Below are positions 22,976 through 33,519 of a stretch of 64,000 nt of DNA, piece by piece (the first letter of the stretch is position 1; every line of letters begins with the position of its first letter). A program made the position numbers and the translations under genes. The stretch spans positions 349,807,548 to 349,871,547 of the forward strand of contig CM048746.1 in the NCBI GenBank assembly GCA_026315105.1, written 5' to 3'. The DNA comes from Locusta migratoria. Taxonomy: Eukaryota; Arthropoda; Insecta; Orthoptera; Acrididae. The notes under the pieces were generated by a model. That model saw only the letters and a list, made by a program, of their open reading frames with translations, had not been told where the DNA came from and searched no databases.

Positions 22976-23510
22976 GAAAGTGCCTGGCAGAGGGTTTACC
23001 GAACCACCCTTATATTATTCATCTATCATTCCATTCTCGAATAGCGCATGGGAAGAAGGAACATCTGAATCTCTCTGTTCGAGCTCTGATTTATTGTATT
23101 TTATTCTGATTATCATTTCTACCTATGTAGGTGGGAGTCAACAATATATTTTCGCATTCGAAGGAGAATGTTGGCGATTGGAGTTTCGCAAGTAGACCAC
23201 GCTGCAGCGATAAAAGCCGTTCTTGTAATGATTTCCATCCCAGATCCTGTTATTTCCGTAACGCTGTCTCCCCTGTATTGAGACAATATAAAACAGGCTG
23301 CCCTTCTTTGGACTCTTTCGGTGGATTGTGTCAAACCCACTTGATAAGGATTCCACACTGGGCAGCAATATTCCAAATGAGGATGGACGAATGTGGTGTA
23401 TGCAGTCTCTTTAGTAGTTCTGTTGCATCTTTTAAGCGTTCTGCCAATAAAACGCAGTCTCTGGTTTGCCTTTCCTACATTATTTACGCGTTCTTTCTAG
23501 TTTAAGTGTG
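22976..23510 (-). pseudogene. CR1-like LINE 3' fragment
   Basis: On the minus strand it encodes the C-terminal RT-adjacent region: EYCCPVWNPYQVGLTQSTER, then VQRRAACFILSQYRGDSVTE, then ANILLRMRKY after a frameshift. It ends on the left with a CCTCTGCCAGGCACTT-like 3' UTR (minus sense) equivalent to 22420-22436 of the plus copy. 5'-truncated and broken. Confidence 0.8.
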
Positions 23511-24123
23511 AAGTAATAGTAGAGCGGTGTTGGTCGACGATGGGAGGTGGGCGATGGCCACTGCACCTCAAAGTCAGCGTAGCGTTGTGGGCGGCGGTTG
23601 ATGCGGTTGGGCCGGGTTGGGGCTGCAGTACTTGATGAGTAGGGGGCTTTGATGTTGGGGGTGGCGAAGGCCAGTACTACATCAGCGTCGACTGTCGGGG
23701 GCAGGGGGTCGCAGCATACTAGGTGGCACTGCACTGGGGTGGTGGTATCTGGTTCACACACAGTAGTACACAACACAAACACATCATCACGTAGCACTAT
23801 GGATACGTTCATAAGCACTTCCAGGGGCATGGGGACGGTTACCTCAAGTGGGGGGGGGTTGACAGAGGTGCACTTAAGATATCCAAGAATGGAGAAGCAG
23901 GAGATGGTGGGATAGGTAAAGGGGCACTCAATGTGGCCTGTGGGGGGCTTGATGTATGAGCACTAGAATTGCTCAACTGGAGGCTTGGCAGGGGAACACT
24001 GTGTGAGCTTGACCAGAGTTGGGCGAGGATTGACTGATGTGCAATGTTACTGTTCGAAACTTATGTTTCGTGCACGGTCAGTTGTGTTACCAATTCCTCG
24101 GTTTGTGGTGGTGTAAGTGCAGG
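23511..24123 (-). pseudogene. Possible gypsy-like LTR retrotransposon relic, C-terminal part
   Basis: A G-rich plus strand whose minus strand has a loosely open frame ending in a RINRRPQRYADFEVQWP-like, proline- and arginine-rich tail. Together with 30102-30390 (minus frame containing NTFVPKALATSKFVMLRDD), which becomes contiguous when the RTE LINE is removed, it resembles the end of a gypsy-type integrase. The similarity is weak and I see no LTRs. It could be another repeat class. Confidence 0.3.
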
Positions 24124-24924
24124 TTGACAAGACTATTTGAACTGGTGTGTAGGATGTATGAGACAGGTGAAATGCCCTCAGACTTTAAGAAAAATGTAAT
24201 AATCCCCATTCCAAAGAAATCAGGCGCAGACAGGTGTGAAAATTACAGAACTATCAGTTTGATAAGTCATGGTTGCAAAATTTTAACACGAATTATCTAC
24301 ACGAGAATGGAAAAGCTGGTAGAAGCTGACCTCGGGGAAGATCAGTTTGGATTCAGGAGGAACATAGGAACCCGGGAGGCAATACTCACTTTATGTCTTA
24401 TCTTAGAAGATAGATTAAGGAAAGTCAAAACTACATTTTTAGCTTTTGTAGATTTGGAGAAAGCATTTGACAATGTTGACTGGAATACACTCTTTCAAAT
24501 TCTGAAGTCAGCAGGGGTAAAATACAGGGAAAGGAGAGTTCTTTTACAGACCGCAGTTATTAGACTCGAAGGGCATGAAAGGGAAGCATCAGTTGGGAAG
24601 GGAGTAAGACAGGGTTGTAGCCTTTCTCCGATGTTATTCAATTTGTACATCGAGCAGGCGGTGAAGGAAAGCAAGGAAAAATTTGGAATAGGGATTAAAG
24701 TTCAGGGCGAAGAAATAAAAACATTGCGTTTTGCTGATGACATTGTAATTCTGTCAGAGACAGCAAAGGACCTGGAAGAGCAGTTGAATGGAATGGACAG
24801 CGTGTTGAAGAGAGCGTATAAAATGAACATTAACAAGAGCAAAACAAAAAATAATGGAATGCGGTCTTAGAAAATCAGGCGATGCTGAAGGAATAAGATT
24901 AGGTAACGAACCAATGAAGGTGGT
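24124..24924 (+). pseudogene. RTE-like LINE reverse transcriptase, 5' part
   Basis: The frame contains FKKNVIIPIPKKSGADRCEN, YRTISLISHGCKILTRIIY, the palm motif FVDLEKAFDNVDWNTLF, VRQGCSLSPMLFNLYIE and the catalytic FADDIVIL near 24731-24754. Compared with the copy at 49629-50999 it has lost a few codons after RERRV and gained a one-base frameshift (AAAATAATGG near 24848), then is cut by the BEL LTR. Upstream endonuclease is absent through 5' truncation. Non-functional. Confidence 0.88.
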
Positions 24925-25377
24925 TGTACGAGCCTCTGGTTCCACATACATTAACTGAAGGTGTGTAAATACGAGAGACTAGGATCTCCCCATCGTTTCC
25001 ACCTTCTCAATAATAATTAAGACGTAAACCTGTATTATATTTAAAGCACTTTATTATTAAATTATACAAATAATGCTTTGCCAGCCGCGATCACTCTATT
25101 ACAACCATGAGGAGCCTACTAGCGGTAGCCCTCTGAGACGTCCGACATGCGTCCGTTAGCGACGGAGCCTCGACACAGTCTGCCGTGCCGAGTGTCGCGC
25201 ACCCAGCACGAGGGCTGGGGTGGCATCGGAACAAAGGTAGTATACCTGCCGTCGGGCCCGCTGTGGTGGTCAAGCTGCCCTTGGGGTTCCAGCATTTCTC
25301 CCAGGGGGCAGACCTGACTAGGCGGCATGTCCGCCCAGCTACCAACCACCACCAGATGGCAACTGCGAGTCCAAACA
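24925..25377 (-). repeat. BEL/Pao 3' LTR
   Basis: 453 bp, the same length as its partner and nearly identical; differences include GTTCCACATACA versus GTTCCACGTACA. In element orientation this is the 3' LTR, preceded by a purine-rich tract. Confidence 0.93.
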
Positions 25378-25388
25378 TCCTCCCACTC
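25378..25388 (-). other. Candidate polypurine tract of BEL/Pao
   Basis: On the minus strand GAGTGGGAGGA lies directly against the 3' LTR, the expected position of the plus-strand primer. Confidence 0.6.
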
Positions 25389-25701
25389 AAAATGAGACTA
25401 CTCATTTTCAAAGTCACAATCATTAACACACAAAATTCAAATGAGCAAACAAACAAGAAATGTCAAAACAAACAAGAAATGTCAAAACAAATAAGAACTG
25501 GCGAAACAAACAAGAACTGGCAAAACAAACGAACTGGCAAAACAAACAAGAAATGGCAAAACAAACAACAAATAGCACAATAGAAACAATGAGAGAAGTG
25601 GCCATAAACAGGCCTGGACCAACTTCAAGCAAGACACACAAAATATACATCTAACACAATAAAAAAAATACACATATATACAAATTGACACAATGAAGAA
25701 A
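25389..25701 (-). other. BEL/Pao 3' non-coding stretch
   Basis: Between the integrase end and the 3' LTR, with an AACAAAC/AAGAA(C/A)TGGC(A/G)AAAC imperfect tandem repeat (about 17-bp units) at 25440-25570. No coding signal. Confidence 0.55.
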
Positions 25702-26178
25702 TCACTGCTTGGGGAGGGGACACAACTTGGCTATGGGCCCTTTGAACTGGCCGTTAGCAGCCTTCACTAGCGCCACACGAAAACACTTGTCAGGACCAGG
25801 AAACAGCTCGACGATGACACCCAGCTTCCACACCAGGGGTGGTAAGTTGTCTTCCTTGATCACCACGTGATCGCCGGTCTGGGGTTGCCCGGCTGCCTCC
25901 GATGTCCATTTGGTGCGCTGCTGCAGGTTGTGTGAATACTCCGTTGACCACCTCCTCCAGAATGATTGGTACATTTGCTGGGTGAGTTGCCACCTGTGCA
26001 ACCGGTTGGCAGGGATTTCCAGGACAGAAGGTTCAGGGTAAGTACAAAGGGGTTGACCAATTAGGAAGTGACCAGGAGTGAGCGCAGCAGGAGAATCAAG
26101 ATCGTCAGAGAGAGAACACAATGGCCTTGAGTTCAAGCACGCTTCTATCTGACTCAATACAGTGTGGTCATTTTTCAA
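25702..26178 (-). CDS. BEL/Pao integrase C-terminal region, remnant
   Basis: 158 codons containing IEACLNSRPLCSLSDDLDSP, ALTPGHFLIGQPLC, an NRLHRWQLTQQMYQSFWRRW block and GDHVVIKEDNLPPLVWKLG, the usual end of Pao-type integrases (DUF5641-like), terminating GPIAKLCPLPKQ. The DDE catalytic residues lie upstream of the deletion and are missing. The remaining frame is clean, consistent with a recently deleted element. Confidence 0.85.
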   Translation of the reverse strand: MKNDHTVLSQIEACLNSRPLCSLSDDLDSPAALTPGHFLIGQPLCTYPEPSVLEIPANRLHRWQLTQQMYQSFWRRWSTEYSHNLQQRTKWTSEAAGQPQTGDHVVIKEDNLPPLVWKLGVIVELFPGPDKCFRVALVKAANGQFKGPIAKLCPLPKQ

Positions 26179-26395
26179 ATGTTAATATTGCATTGCGAAC
26201 AACACATTTGAAGTGTGAGTTCATGGACTTGACTCCTGCCTCCCACAGTCCACCAAAGTGAGAGGCACAAGGTGGAATGAACTCCCAACTAATCCCTCCT
26301 GAGGTCGAGAAGCTCACCAACCACCTCTGTAGAGTCACGGATCTCCATGTGCCCTAGTTCAGCATATTCGTGCATGAACGCAGAATATTCCTTCT

Positions 26396-28132
26396 TCAAT
26401 TGTGGTTGCCCTTAAATCTCCTCTCAAGATGGTCGAATCTACGAGAAGCCTGTTGTCGTGACTCACCCAATAGTTTGCAGTCCGGTTTCATTGGCAATCG
26501 AACTACAAACCTACCCCCTTCGGTACGAGTTGTGTGGCGCTGTTTGTCCTGTTTTCTTAATGCCTTCGTAGTCACTTTTTCTAGTTCCCAAAATCTTTGC
26601 AATCTGGCATCTAGACTATCACCCCTGACGAAGCATGATGTCACTGTGGAAACAGGCGTGTTGCGTGGAGCAGCCGGTATCCTGCCAGACAAAATCCAGC
26701 CAAATCTTGTTTCGACTAGTGAAGGATGATTCGGCTGCACCAGTCTTTCATTGCACAACACATCGAAGAAGACTTCTGCTCCAAGCATCAAATCTATGGG
26801 GCCAGGTTTGTTGAATTCCGGATCAGCGAGTGGGAGTCGACACGGAATATTCCAGGAACGTATATTTATGTAGCTCGCTGGTAGGTTACTGGTAACATTA
26901 TCCACAATAGCACAGTTTGTTTTCAAATGAAAATCACTAAATCTAGAAGACAATTCGATGTTACATGTTTGTGACGCCGACGCTGTGAAGGCATTATTCA
27001 CACCATTTACTGGAAATGAGTGTCTGATACGCTTCAATTTCAGTTTATCTGCCAAGCGCCTGGATATGAATGACAGCTGACTTGCACTGTCAAGCAAAAC
27101 TCTGCAAGAGTGCTGCCCACCTTGGCTGTCTTTGATGTTGACAACAGCTGTCGCCAACAAAGCATTGTGGTGGGTGTTTGTATTACCACTTACAGCTTGA
27201 TGAATTACATACTGATTCGTAGCTTCACCATTTCGACTATGCTTACAATCAGCTGCTTGATGGAGCAGTACATTGTACCTGCCCTTACACAATTTGCAAC
27301 AGGAAAGCTTGCAACAACGCGCATAATGACCACTGCGGCAGCACAAGAAACAGAGCTTATTAGTAATTACATAATCGCGCCTCTCACTGACATTTAAGGC
27401 AATAAATCCCTTGCAATCAGTGAGTGCGTGATGCTTTTTACAGTACTTACAAACTACTTCAACATCAGCACTGGCCAGATGAGCTCTCCTCACATTACTA
27501 CTCTGCGTCTCTTTGGGAGTATTATCCCTAAATTTAATCAGTTCAAAGGCTAGGCATTTTGTTTCTAAGAACTGTATGAGTTGGTTCAATGTGGTGAACG
27601 TCGACCCAGACATTTTTTCCTCCCACTCCTGACGATCTGTGGGACGCATAATAGTCAAGATTTGTTCTGAAAGGAGAATTTCATGAAGTGGCACATCAGG
27701 CTTAAGAGCTTCTAGGGCCTTCAGATGGCTACATACATGGTTAATCAACTGCCGATAATTGGTTGACGTACCGTGGCTGACGGTAGGAGTATTTAATAAA
27801 GCCTTAGCATGTCTGGCCGCGACTATCTTAGGATTATTATATCTTTGTGTAATAAGTCTCCAAGCTACTGAGAAGTTTTCTGAGGTTACTGGTAAATGTT
27901 TTAGAATGTCCCTTGCTTCACCTTGCAATGTCGAATTTAAATAATGAAATTTCTGAACATCGTCAATTGAGTCATTATTCATGACGAGACTCGAGAAAGC
28001 ATCTCTGTAGGATGACCATTTCAGATAATCCCCTTCAAAGGTTGGCAAATTTATGGCAGGTAATTTCAAATTGCTAACATTGCTCGAATGATTCGAATTG
28101 GCAGGCTCAGGCTTCTGAGCGTGCCTCTTCAA
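26396..28132 (-). CDS. BEL/Pao gag and aspartic protease polyprotein, truncated
   Basis: 578 codons. The N-terminal half matches Pao-type gag (LPTFEGDYLKWSSYRDAF, then a QGEARDILKHLP block, DUF1759-like). Two zinc-knuckle-like Cys/His clusters follow (CKYCKKHHALTDC and CFLCCRSGHYARCC). The retropepsin-like protease has the active-site block LLDSASQLSFISRRLADKL. The frame ends after GGRFVVRLPMKP, the segment that normally leads into the RT, and stops at the internal deletion. The gag start is separated by stops between 28133 and 28203. Confidence 0.88.
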   Translation of the reverse strand: MKRHAQKPEPANSNHSSNVSNLKLPAINLPTFEGDYLKWSSYRDAFSSLVMNNDSIDDVQKFHYLNSTLQGEARDILKHLPVTSENFSVAWRLITQRYNNPKIVAARHAKALLNTPTVSHGTSTNYRQLINHVCSHLKALEALKPDVPLHEILLSEQILTIMRPTDRQEWEEKMSGSTFTTLNQLIQFLETKCLAFELIKFRDNTPKETQSSNVRRAHLASADVEVVCKYCKKHHALTDCKGFIALNVSERRDYVITNKLCFLCCRSGHYARCCKLSCCKLCKGRYNVLLHQAADCKHSRNGEATNQYVIHQAVSGNTNTHHNALLATAVVNIKDSQGGQHSCRVLLDSASQLSFISRRLADKLKLKRIRHSFPVNGVNNAFTASASQTCNIELSSRFSDFHLKTNCAIVDNVTSNLPASYINIRSWNIPCRLPLADPEFNKPGPIDLMLGAEVFFDVLCNERLVQPNHPSLVETRFGWILSGRIPAAPRNTPVSTVTSCFVRGDSLDARLQRFWELEKVTTKALRKQDKQRHTTRTEGGRFVVRLPMKPDCKLLGESRQQASRRFDHLERRFKGNHN

Positions 28133-28203
28133 TAAACCCCTTATTGTACATTCAATGATTTCACAAGAGTCCTCGAAATCTGCCCTATCATTGCTGTGAT
28201 CCG

Positions 28204-28392
28204 TTAATTCATTTCGAGTTGGGACTGTGGGGACTCAAAATCCGCTTGAATTTGCGCCAATTTGCTTAATCTATATTCTAAGATTTCAATGCTAAGTGTC
28301 TCTGCATCTTGCATTGAATTACTCAAGCGTGAAAGAGCTGCCTTTGCAAGCCCTCTCTGCTTGACTAACCGAGCTCTTGCTGCTGGCTCCAT
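28204..28392 (-). pseudogene. BEL/Pao gag N-terminal piece
   Basis: From the ATG at 28392 it encodes MEPAARARLVKQRGLAKAAL then SRLSNSMQDAETL and a QIQADFESPQSQ end, the typical basic and helical start of Pao gag. A stop at 28204 and others before 28132 separate it from the rest of gag. The minus-strand frame is open further upstream but without resemblance to gag. Confidence 0.7.
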
Positions 28393-28816
28393 TGCAGGGA
28401 AGAGCAGATTAGAAATAGGATGCCAAGCGGTAACACTCACCAAGGCTGTAGCGGCGCTGAGGCAGTGCAGAGGCGGCGGCCGCGGAGTCCCGTGATGACG
28501 TCGGCAGACGTGGTGCGAGGCACAGCTTCCGTTGGCGCCAAAACTGCGGGATGCTCGGAGACGATGGCGGTACCGTGCGCTCGCTTTAACGCGATCGCGC
28601 GTGATGCAACAGCCGGTCACAAGTACTGCACTCACACACGTAGTCAAGGCTGTTATTTGCGTTGTCCCGTACAGACCTTGAGACACACAGTGGCGCTTAC
28701 AAGCCGCGAACATGTGCAGTACACACGTGATTCACAAAGTTCATTTCCGGAAAGTAACTGCGAATGCGCTTTCACGTGAACACTAATCTTGCGGTCTACG
28801 TTTTCGTGGTCACTGT

Positions 28817-28834
28817 ATCCGGCCCAGAGGACCA
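28817..28834 (-). other. Candidate primer-binding site of BEL/Pao
   Basis: Two bases inside the 5' LTR on the minus strand, TGGTCCTCTGGGCCGG starts with TGG, complementary to a tRNA 3' CCA. I cannot name the tRNA. Confidence 0.55.
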
Positions 28835-28836
28835 AA

Positions 28837-29289
28837 TGTACGAGCCTCTGGTTCCACGTACATTAACTGAAGGTGTGTAAATACGAGAGACTAGGATCTC
28901 CCCATCGTTTCCGCCTTCTCAATAATAATTAAGACGTAAACCTGTATTATATTTAAAGCACTTTATTATTAAATTATACAAATAATGCTTTGCCAGCCGC
29001 GATCACTCTATTACAACCATGAGGAACCTACTAGCGGTAGCCCTCTGAGACGTCCGACATGCGTCCGTTAGCGACGGAGCCTCGACACAGTCTGCCGTGC
29101 CGAGTGTCGCGCACCCAGCACGAGGGCTGGGGTGGCATCGGAACAAAGGCAGTATACCTGCCGGCGGGCCCGCGGTGGTGGTCAAGCTGCCCTTGGGGTT
29201 CCAGCATTTCTCCCAGGGGGCAGACCTGACTAGGCGGCATGTCCGCCCAGCTACCAACCACCACCAGATGGCAACTGCGAGTCCAAACA
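28837..29289 (-). repeat. BEL/Pao 5' LTR
   Basis: 453-bp partner of the left LTR, with TG and CA termini. In element orientation this is the 5' LTR and should carry the promoter. Confidence 0.93.
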
Positions 29290-29613
29290 GTGGTAGATGA
29301 GCTTTGTTGCTTGGGTAGTAAAATAACATGTGATGGTCGCAGTACAGAGGATATAAAATGCAGAATGGCAATGGGAAGAAAAGCATTTTTGAAAAAGAGA
29401 AATTTACTAACATCGAATATTAATTTAAGGGTAAAGAAGTCTTTTCTGAAGGCATTTGTGTGGAGTGTTGCCTTGTACGGGAGTGAAACATGGACGATAA
29501 GCAGTGCAGACAGGAAGAGAATAGAGGCTTTTGAAATGTGGTGCTACAGAAGAATTCTGAAGATTAGGTGGGTAGATCGCATAACTAATGAAGAGGTACT
29601 GAACAGAATTGGC

Positions 29614-29809
29614 GCCGGTCGCGGTGGCCGAGGAGACTGAGGTGCTTCAGTCACGGTCTGCACGGCCACTACGGTCGGGGGTTCGACTCCCCCCTCGGGC
29701 ATGGATATTTGTGCCGTCCTAGTTCGTAAGTAGTTCATAAGTAGTTTGTAAGTTTAGGGACTGATGACCCCATAGTTAAGTCCCATAAGCTTAACAACAT
29801 TTGAACATT
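29614..29809 (+). mobile_element. tRNA-derived SINE (family 1), full length
   Basis: 196 bp with A-box GGTGGCCGAGG, B-box GGGTTCGACTCC, a GGACTGATGACC core and an AACATTTGAACATT tail. A perfect 14-bp duplication TGAACAGAATTGGC flanks it (29600-29613 and 29810-29823) inside the RTE LINE C-terminal region. Confidence 0.95.
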
Positions 29810-30101
29810 TGAACAGAATTGGCGATAAAAGGAATTTTTGGCATACCCTGACTAAAAGAAGGGATCGCTTGGTAGGACACATTCTTAGACATCGGGGAAT
29901 CGTAAATTTAGCATTGGAGGGAAGTGTGTGGGGTAAAAATCGCAGAGGGAGACCAAGAGACACGTATTAAGCAGATTCAAGTGGATGTGGGTTGCCGTTC
30001 TTATGAGGAGATGAAAAGGCTTGCTCAGGATAGGGTATTGTGGAGAGCTGCATCAAACCAGTCTCCGGACTGAAGACCATAACAACAACAACAAGTGCAG
30101 G

Positions 30102-30916
30102 AGACAGTTATTGGAGCACCTTTGAAAATAATGTCCATCATGATTTTGGTTTGGCATAGTACTTGATGGTTGCCAGATATGCGCATTGACTGTCATCTCG
30201 TAGCATCACAAATTTGCTGGTAGCCAGTGCCTTAGGTACGAATGTGTTCGGGTGTGTGTGGCTTGTGGGGAGGGGGGGGGGCATAGATTGGAACAATGTA
30301 GTCTGACTGTCTAAGAAAGTCGGCAATTCCGGTAGGGTTGGACGAGGTCGTGGATCTATGAGTTTCTTATTCACAGAATATATGATTTCAACTGTGAATG
30401 GGCAAAGCTGAAAATGTGTACCCAGCAGGGATTCAAACCCGGGTCTCCTGCATTCTAGGCCTGGGTGTAAGTGATGTCCCTAGTGTAAGTCAGTTTAAGT
30501 AGATTGTATGTATAGGGCCCGATCACCGCGATAGTTTGTTGCCTTAGGTTTACAAAAACGTTGCTAACAGCTTCCGTGTACCGATAACGTTCCGCGAAAT
30601 CGCATTCTGTGTAAGTTCATGTTTAACAGATTCATTTGCAGTAGTACATGCATGTGAGCACATACTATGCCACAACTGCTCGGTTGATGGTGTTCTCAAA
30701 AGTTTAAATACAAAAAAACGTCGTAGTTAGGAAGTCTATTGTTTGTCGATGTCGTTATTTCGTTACTTTTCTGCAAGAGTGACTTCGTGATGATATTCGG
30801 CCTTTACCACAAAATTTGAAGTTCCTAATTTTTTATTTATTGATTTTGAATAACTTTCCCGTTCATTTCATATCGAATGGAGCCACAGTGAAGTGTGACT
30901 GTGTTTGACTTGTTAT
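30102..30916. other. Old repeat sequence between RTE copy A and the Tc1 element
   Basis: 30102-30390 continues the G-rich repeat seen at 23511-24123. Around 30420-30470 a B-box-like GGGATTCAAACCCGGG on the minus sense suggests a SINE head, followed at 30480-30530 by a GTAAGTCAGTTTAAG phrase like a SINE body. 30540-30916 has nothing I can name. Confidence 0.4.
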
Positions 30917-31450
30917 TCATTGAAGAGCCGAAGAAACTGGTATAGGTACGCGTTTGCATACACAAAGATATGTAAACACTCAGAGGAGGCCGCTACTATT
31001 GGCAACGCATACAAGAGACACCAAGTGTTTGACGCGTGCGGTAGATCGTTTACTGCTGCTACAATGGCAGGTTATATTTAAATGAATTTGAACGTGCTGT
31101 TATATTCGTCGCACGAGAGATGGGACACAGTATCTCCGATGTAGCGATGAGGTGGGGATTTTCCCGAGTTGCACCGTGAATCTCAGGAACGCGGCAAAAC
31201 ATCAGTCTCCGACATCGCTACGGCCTGAGAAAGATCCTGCAAGAACGACTAAAGAGAATCGATCAACGTGGCGGCAATGCAACCCTTCCGCAAATTGCTG
31301 CGGATTTCAATGATGGGCCATTAACAAGAGTCAGTGTGCGAAACATTCAACAAAACATCATCGTTATGAGCTTTCAAATGAAGTCCAACTGACTGCACGA
31401 CACGAAGCTTCAGCCCGTCAACACCAACACTGGATTGTTGAATTCGATTG

Positions 31451-32865
31451 TAACTTCACATATTAGTAAAAATAAAGTTCTAATAAAACGTCAGTTTGGT
31501 CTCAAATTTATTTTTTTCAGCAGAAAATGCTATATATTCCTTCACTGGTGAAATATTAAATGCTTTGAATAACGAGACATCAATCGTTGGGATTTTTTGT
31601 GATCTCTCAAAGGCTTTTGATTGTGTAAATCATGGGTTTCTTCTAGATAAGATTAAGTATTGTGGTATGAGTGGGACAGTGCTCAATGGATTAAATCACA
31701 CTTAACTAGAAGAGTGCAGAAAATTGAAATAAGCAGTTCACATGATATAGAAGAAACAATTAATTCCTCTAAATTGGGAAGATATCAAAATTAGGGTCCC
31801 ACAAGGTTCGGTCTTGGGTTCTTCGGTGTTCTTAATATACTCTAATGACTTGCCATTCTATATTCACGAAGATGCTAAGCTAGTTCTTTTTGTTAATGAT
31901 ACAAGTATAGTTATCATGCCTGACTAACAGGAATTAACTTATGAAATTTTAAATGATGTCTATCAGAAATTTATTAAGTGGTTCTCTACAAATGGACTAT
32001 CATTAAACTTTGATAAAACCCAGTATATAAAGTTTCATAAAGTAAATGGCATGACACCATTAATAAATTTAGACTTTGAACAGATGTCTGTAGGTAAGGT
32101 AGAATGTTCCAAATTTTAAGGTGTCTGCACTGACAAAGGATTGAATTGGAAGAAACACGTTGGAAATCTCCTACAATGTTTGAGTTCAGCTACTTACGGT
32201 ATCAGGGTCATTGTAAATTTGATAATATACATCTCAGTAAATTAGCTTACTATGCCTATTTTCATTCATCGCTTTCATATGGTATCATATGCGGCAATTT
32301 AACATTGAGTAAAAAAGTATTTAATTCACAAAAGCGTGTAATCAGAATAATTGCTGGAGCCCACCCAAGTGGTGTAGTGGTCAGCGCAACTGCCTAAAAA
32401 CAGGAGACCCAGGTTCGAATCCCGTCTGGATATATGTATGATATTAACAATCTGACCCAATTCAAAAGTAATAGCAGTACGCATAGCTACAGCACTAGGA
32501 GAAAGGGTGATATTCACTATTCAGTGTTAAATCTAACTTTGGCTCAGAAAGGGGTGAATTATGCTGCCACAGAAATCTTCGGTCACTTACCAAGTGGCAT
32601 CAAAAGGCTGACATATGCCTACTGGTATTTAAAAAGAAATTAAAACAATTTCTGGATGGCAACTCCTTCTATACTTTAGATGAATTTTTAGATTAGACTT
32701 AGTAATTTTGCTAACAAAAATTAAAAAAGGAAGGAAATAAATACATTTAAAAATCCTTACAATATTGAGTGTCATGTATAGACACCATTCACTAAACTGA
32801 CATTCCACATAATTGCTAAATGTCGAATTTATTATCTATGGAACAAGTATTAATCTAATCTGATG
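31451..32865 (+). pseudogene. Jockey/CR1-related LINE fragment
   Basis: RT segment SAENAIYSFTGEILNALNN, then GIFCDLSKAFDCVNHGFLLD, later a TISGWQ-like C-terminal end and a TTAATCTAATC-type tail. Many stops. It separates two Tc1 pieces. A tRNA-like head at 32360-32433 replaces part of the C-terminal region. Confidence 0.75.
32360..32433 (+). mobile_element. tRNA-like SINE head fragment
   Basis: A-box-like GTGGTGTAGTGGTCAGCG and B-box AGGTTCGAATCCCG with a tRNA-like spacing of about 40 bp; a T-arm is visible but no clean acceptor stem. It lies inside LINE-coding sequence, so a SINE remnant is more likely than a gene. Confidence 0.6.
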
Positions 32866-33056
32866 TTTGGAAAAACGTTTCCTGGTCTGACGAGGATCGT
32901 TTCCTATTGTATCGAGCAGATTCATTTGTACGGATATGAGGACAACCTCATGAATCCATAGGCCTGCATGTTAGCAGTGGACTGTTCAAGATGGTGAGGG
33001 CTCTGTGATGATATTGGGCGTGTGCAGCTGGAATGATATAGTACAATTGACACTTT

Positions 33057-33292
33057 TTTTAAAGATTATATTAGGCTAACACTTATTCCGTAGATCATGA
33101 AAACGAGATATCGTAATGATGTGGAACGTTTCAGTTTATTAAAATATAACATAATATGACATTTATTTATATACCAGATTAACGTCCGTTGCGTTGCATG
33201 CATAGGCTGGTTGGTCTGCACCAGTTGTTTGTCCCTCTTAATATAAATTTTCATAGATATAGCTTAAGTACTATCATAATAAAATGATGTGA
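33057..33292. other. Unassigned AT-rich segment
   Basis: Between a Tc1 piece and a SINE. No recognisable coding or terminal repeat signal. Confidence 0.35.
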
Positions 33293-33303
33293 TACTACTT
33301 GTA

Positions 33304-33508
33304 GCCGTGGCAGAATGGCCGTGTGTATTGAGGCACCATGCTGTGGTGCACGCTACTGTTCTCCGTCGGGTGTTCGATTTGCCCCTCGGGATTGGGTGTT
33401 TGTGTTGTCCTTAGCAAAAGTTAGTCTAAGTTAGTTTAATTAGTTGGTAAGCCTTAGGGACTGATGACCCCATAGTTAAGTCTCTTCAGATTTACAAACA
33501 TTTGATTT
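33304..33508 (+). mobile_element. tRNA-derived SINE (family 1), diverged copy
   Basis: 205 bp with a degraded tRNA head, a B-box-like GTGTTCGATTTGCC, the GGGACTGATGACCCCATAG core and an ACAAACATTTGATTT tail. An 11-bp duplication TACTACTTGTA flanks it (33293-33303 and 33509-33519). Confidence 0.88.
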
Positions 33509-33519
33509 TACTACTTGTA

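Larger units (their letters stand above)
24925..29289 (-). mobile_element. BEL/Pao LTR retrotransposon, internally deleted
   Basis: Two 453-bp LTRs (24925-25377 and 28837-29289) start TG and end CA and are flanked by a perfect 5-bp duplication GTGGT (24920-24924 and 29290-29294). The internal 3.46 kb, read on the minus strand, holds gag and aspartic protease (28392-26396) and the integrase C-terminus (26178-25702). The RT, RNase H and integrase catalytic core are missing, so it could only move in trans. The LTRs differ at few positions, suggesting a relatively recent insertion. Confidence 0.93.
24124..30092 (+). mobile_element. RTE-like LINE copy A, split by BEL/Pao and SINE insertions
   Basis: 5'-truncated LINE bounded by a 9-bp duplication AAGTGCAGG (24115-24123 and 30093-30101) and ending in an (ACA)n tail. 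It runs 24124-24924, then 29295-29613, then 29824-30092, interrupted by a BEL/Pao element and a SINE, each with its own perfect target duplication. RT is at the left end; the C-terminal region (GSETWTISSADRKRIEAF, WCYRRILKIRWVDRITNEE) is at 29480-29610. It is the same family as 36352-39519 and 49158-52446. Confidence 0.9.
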
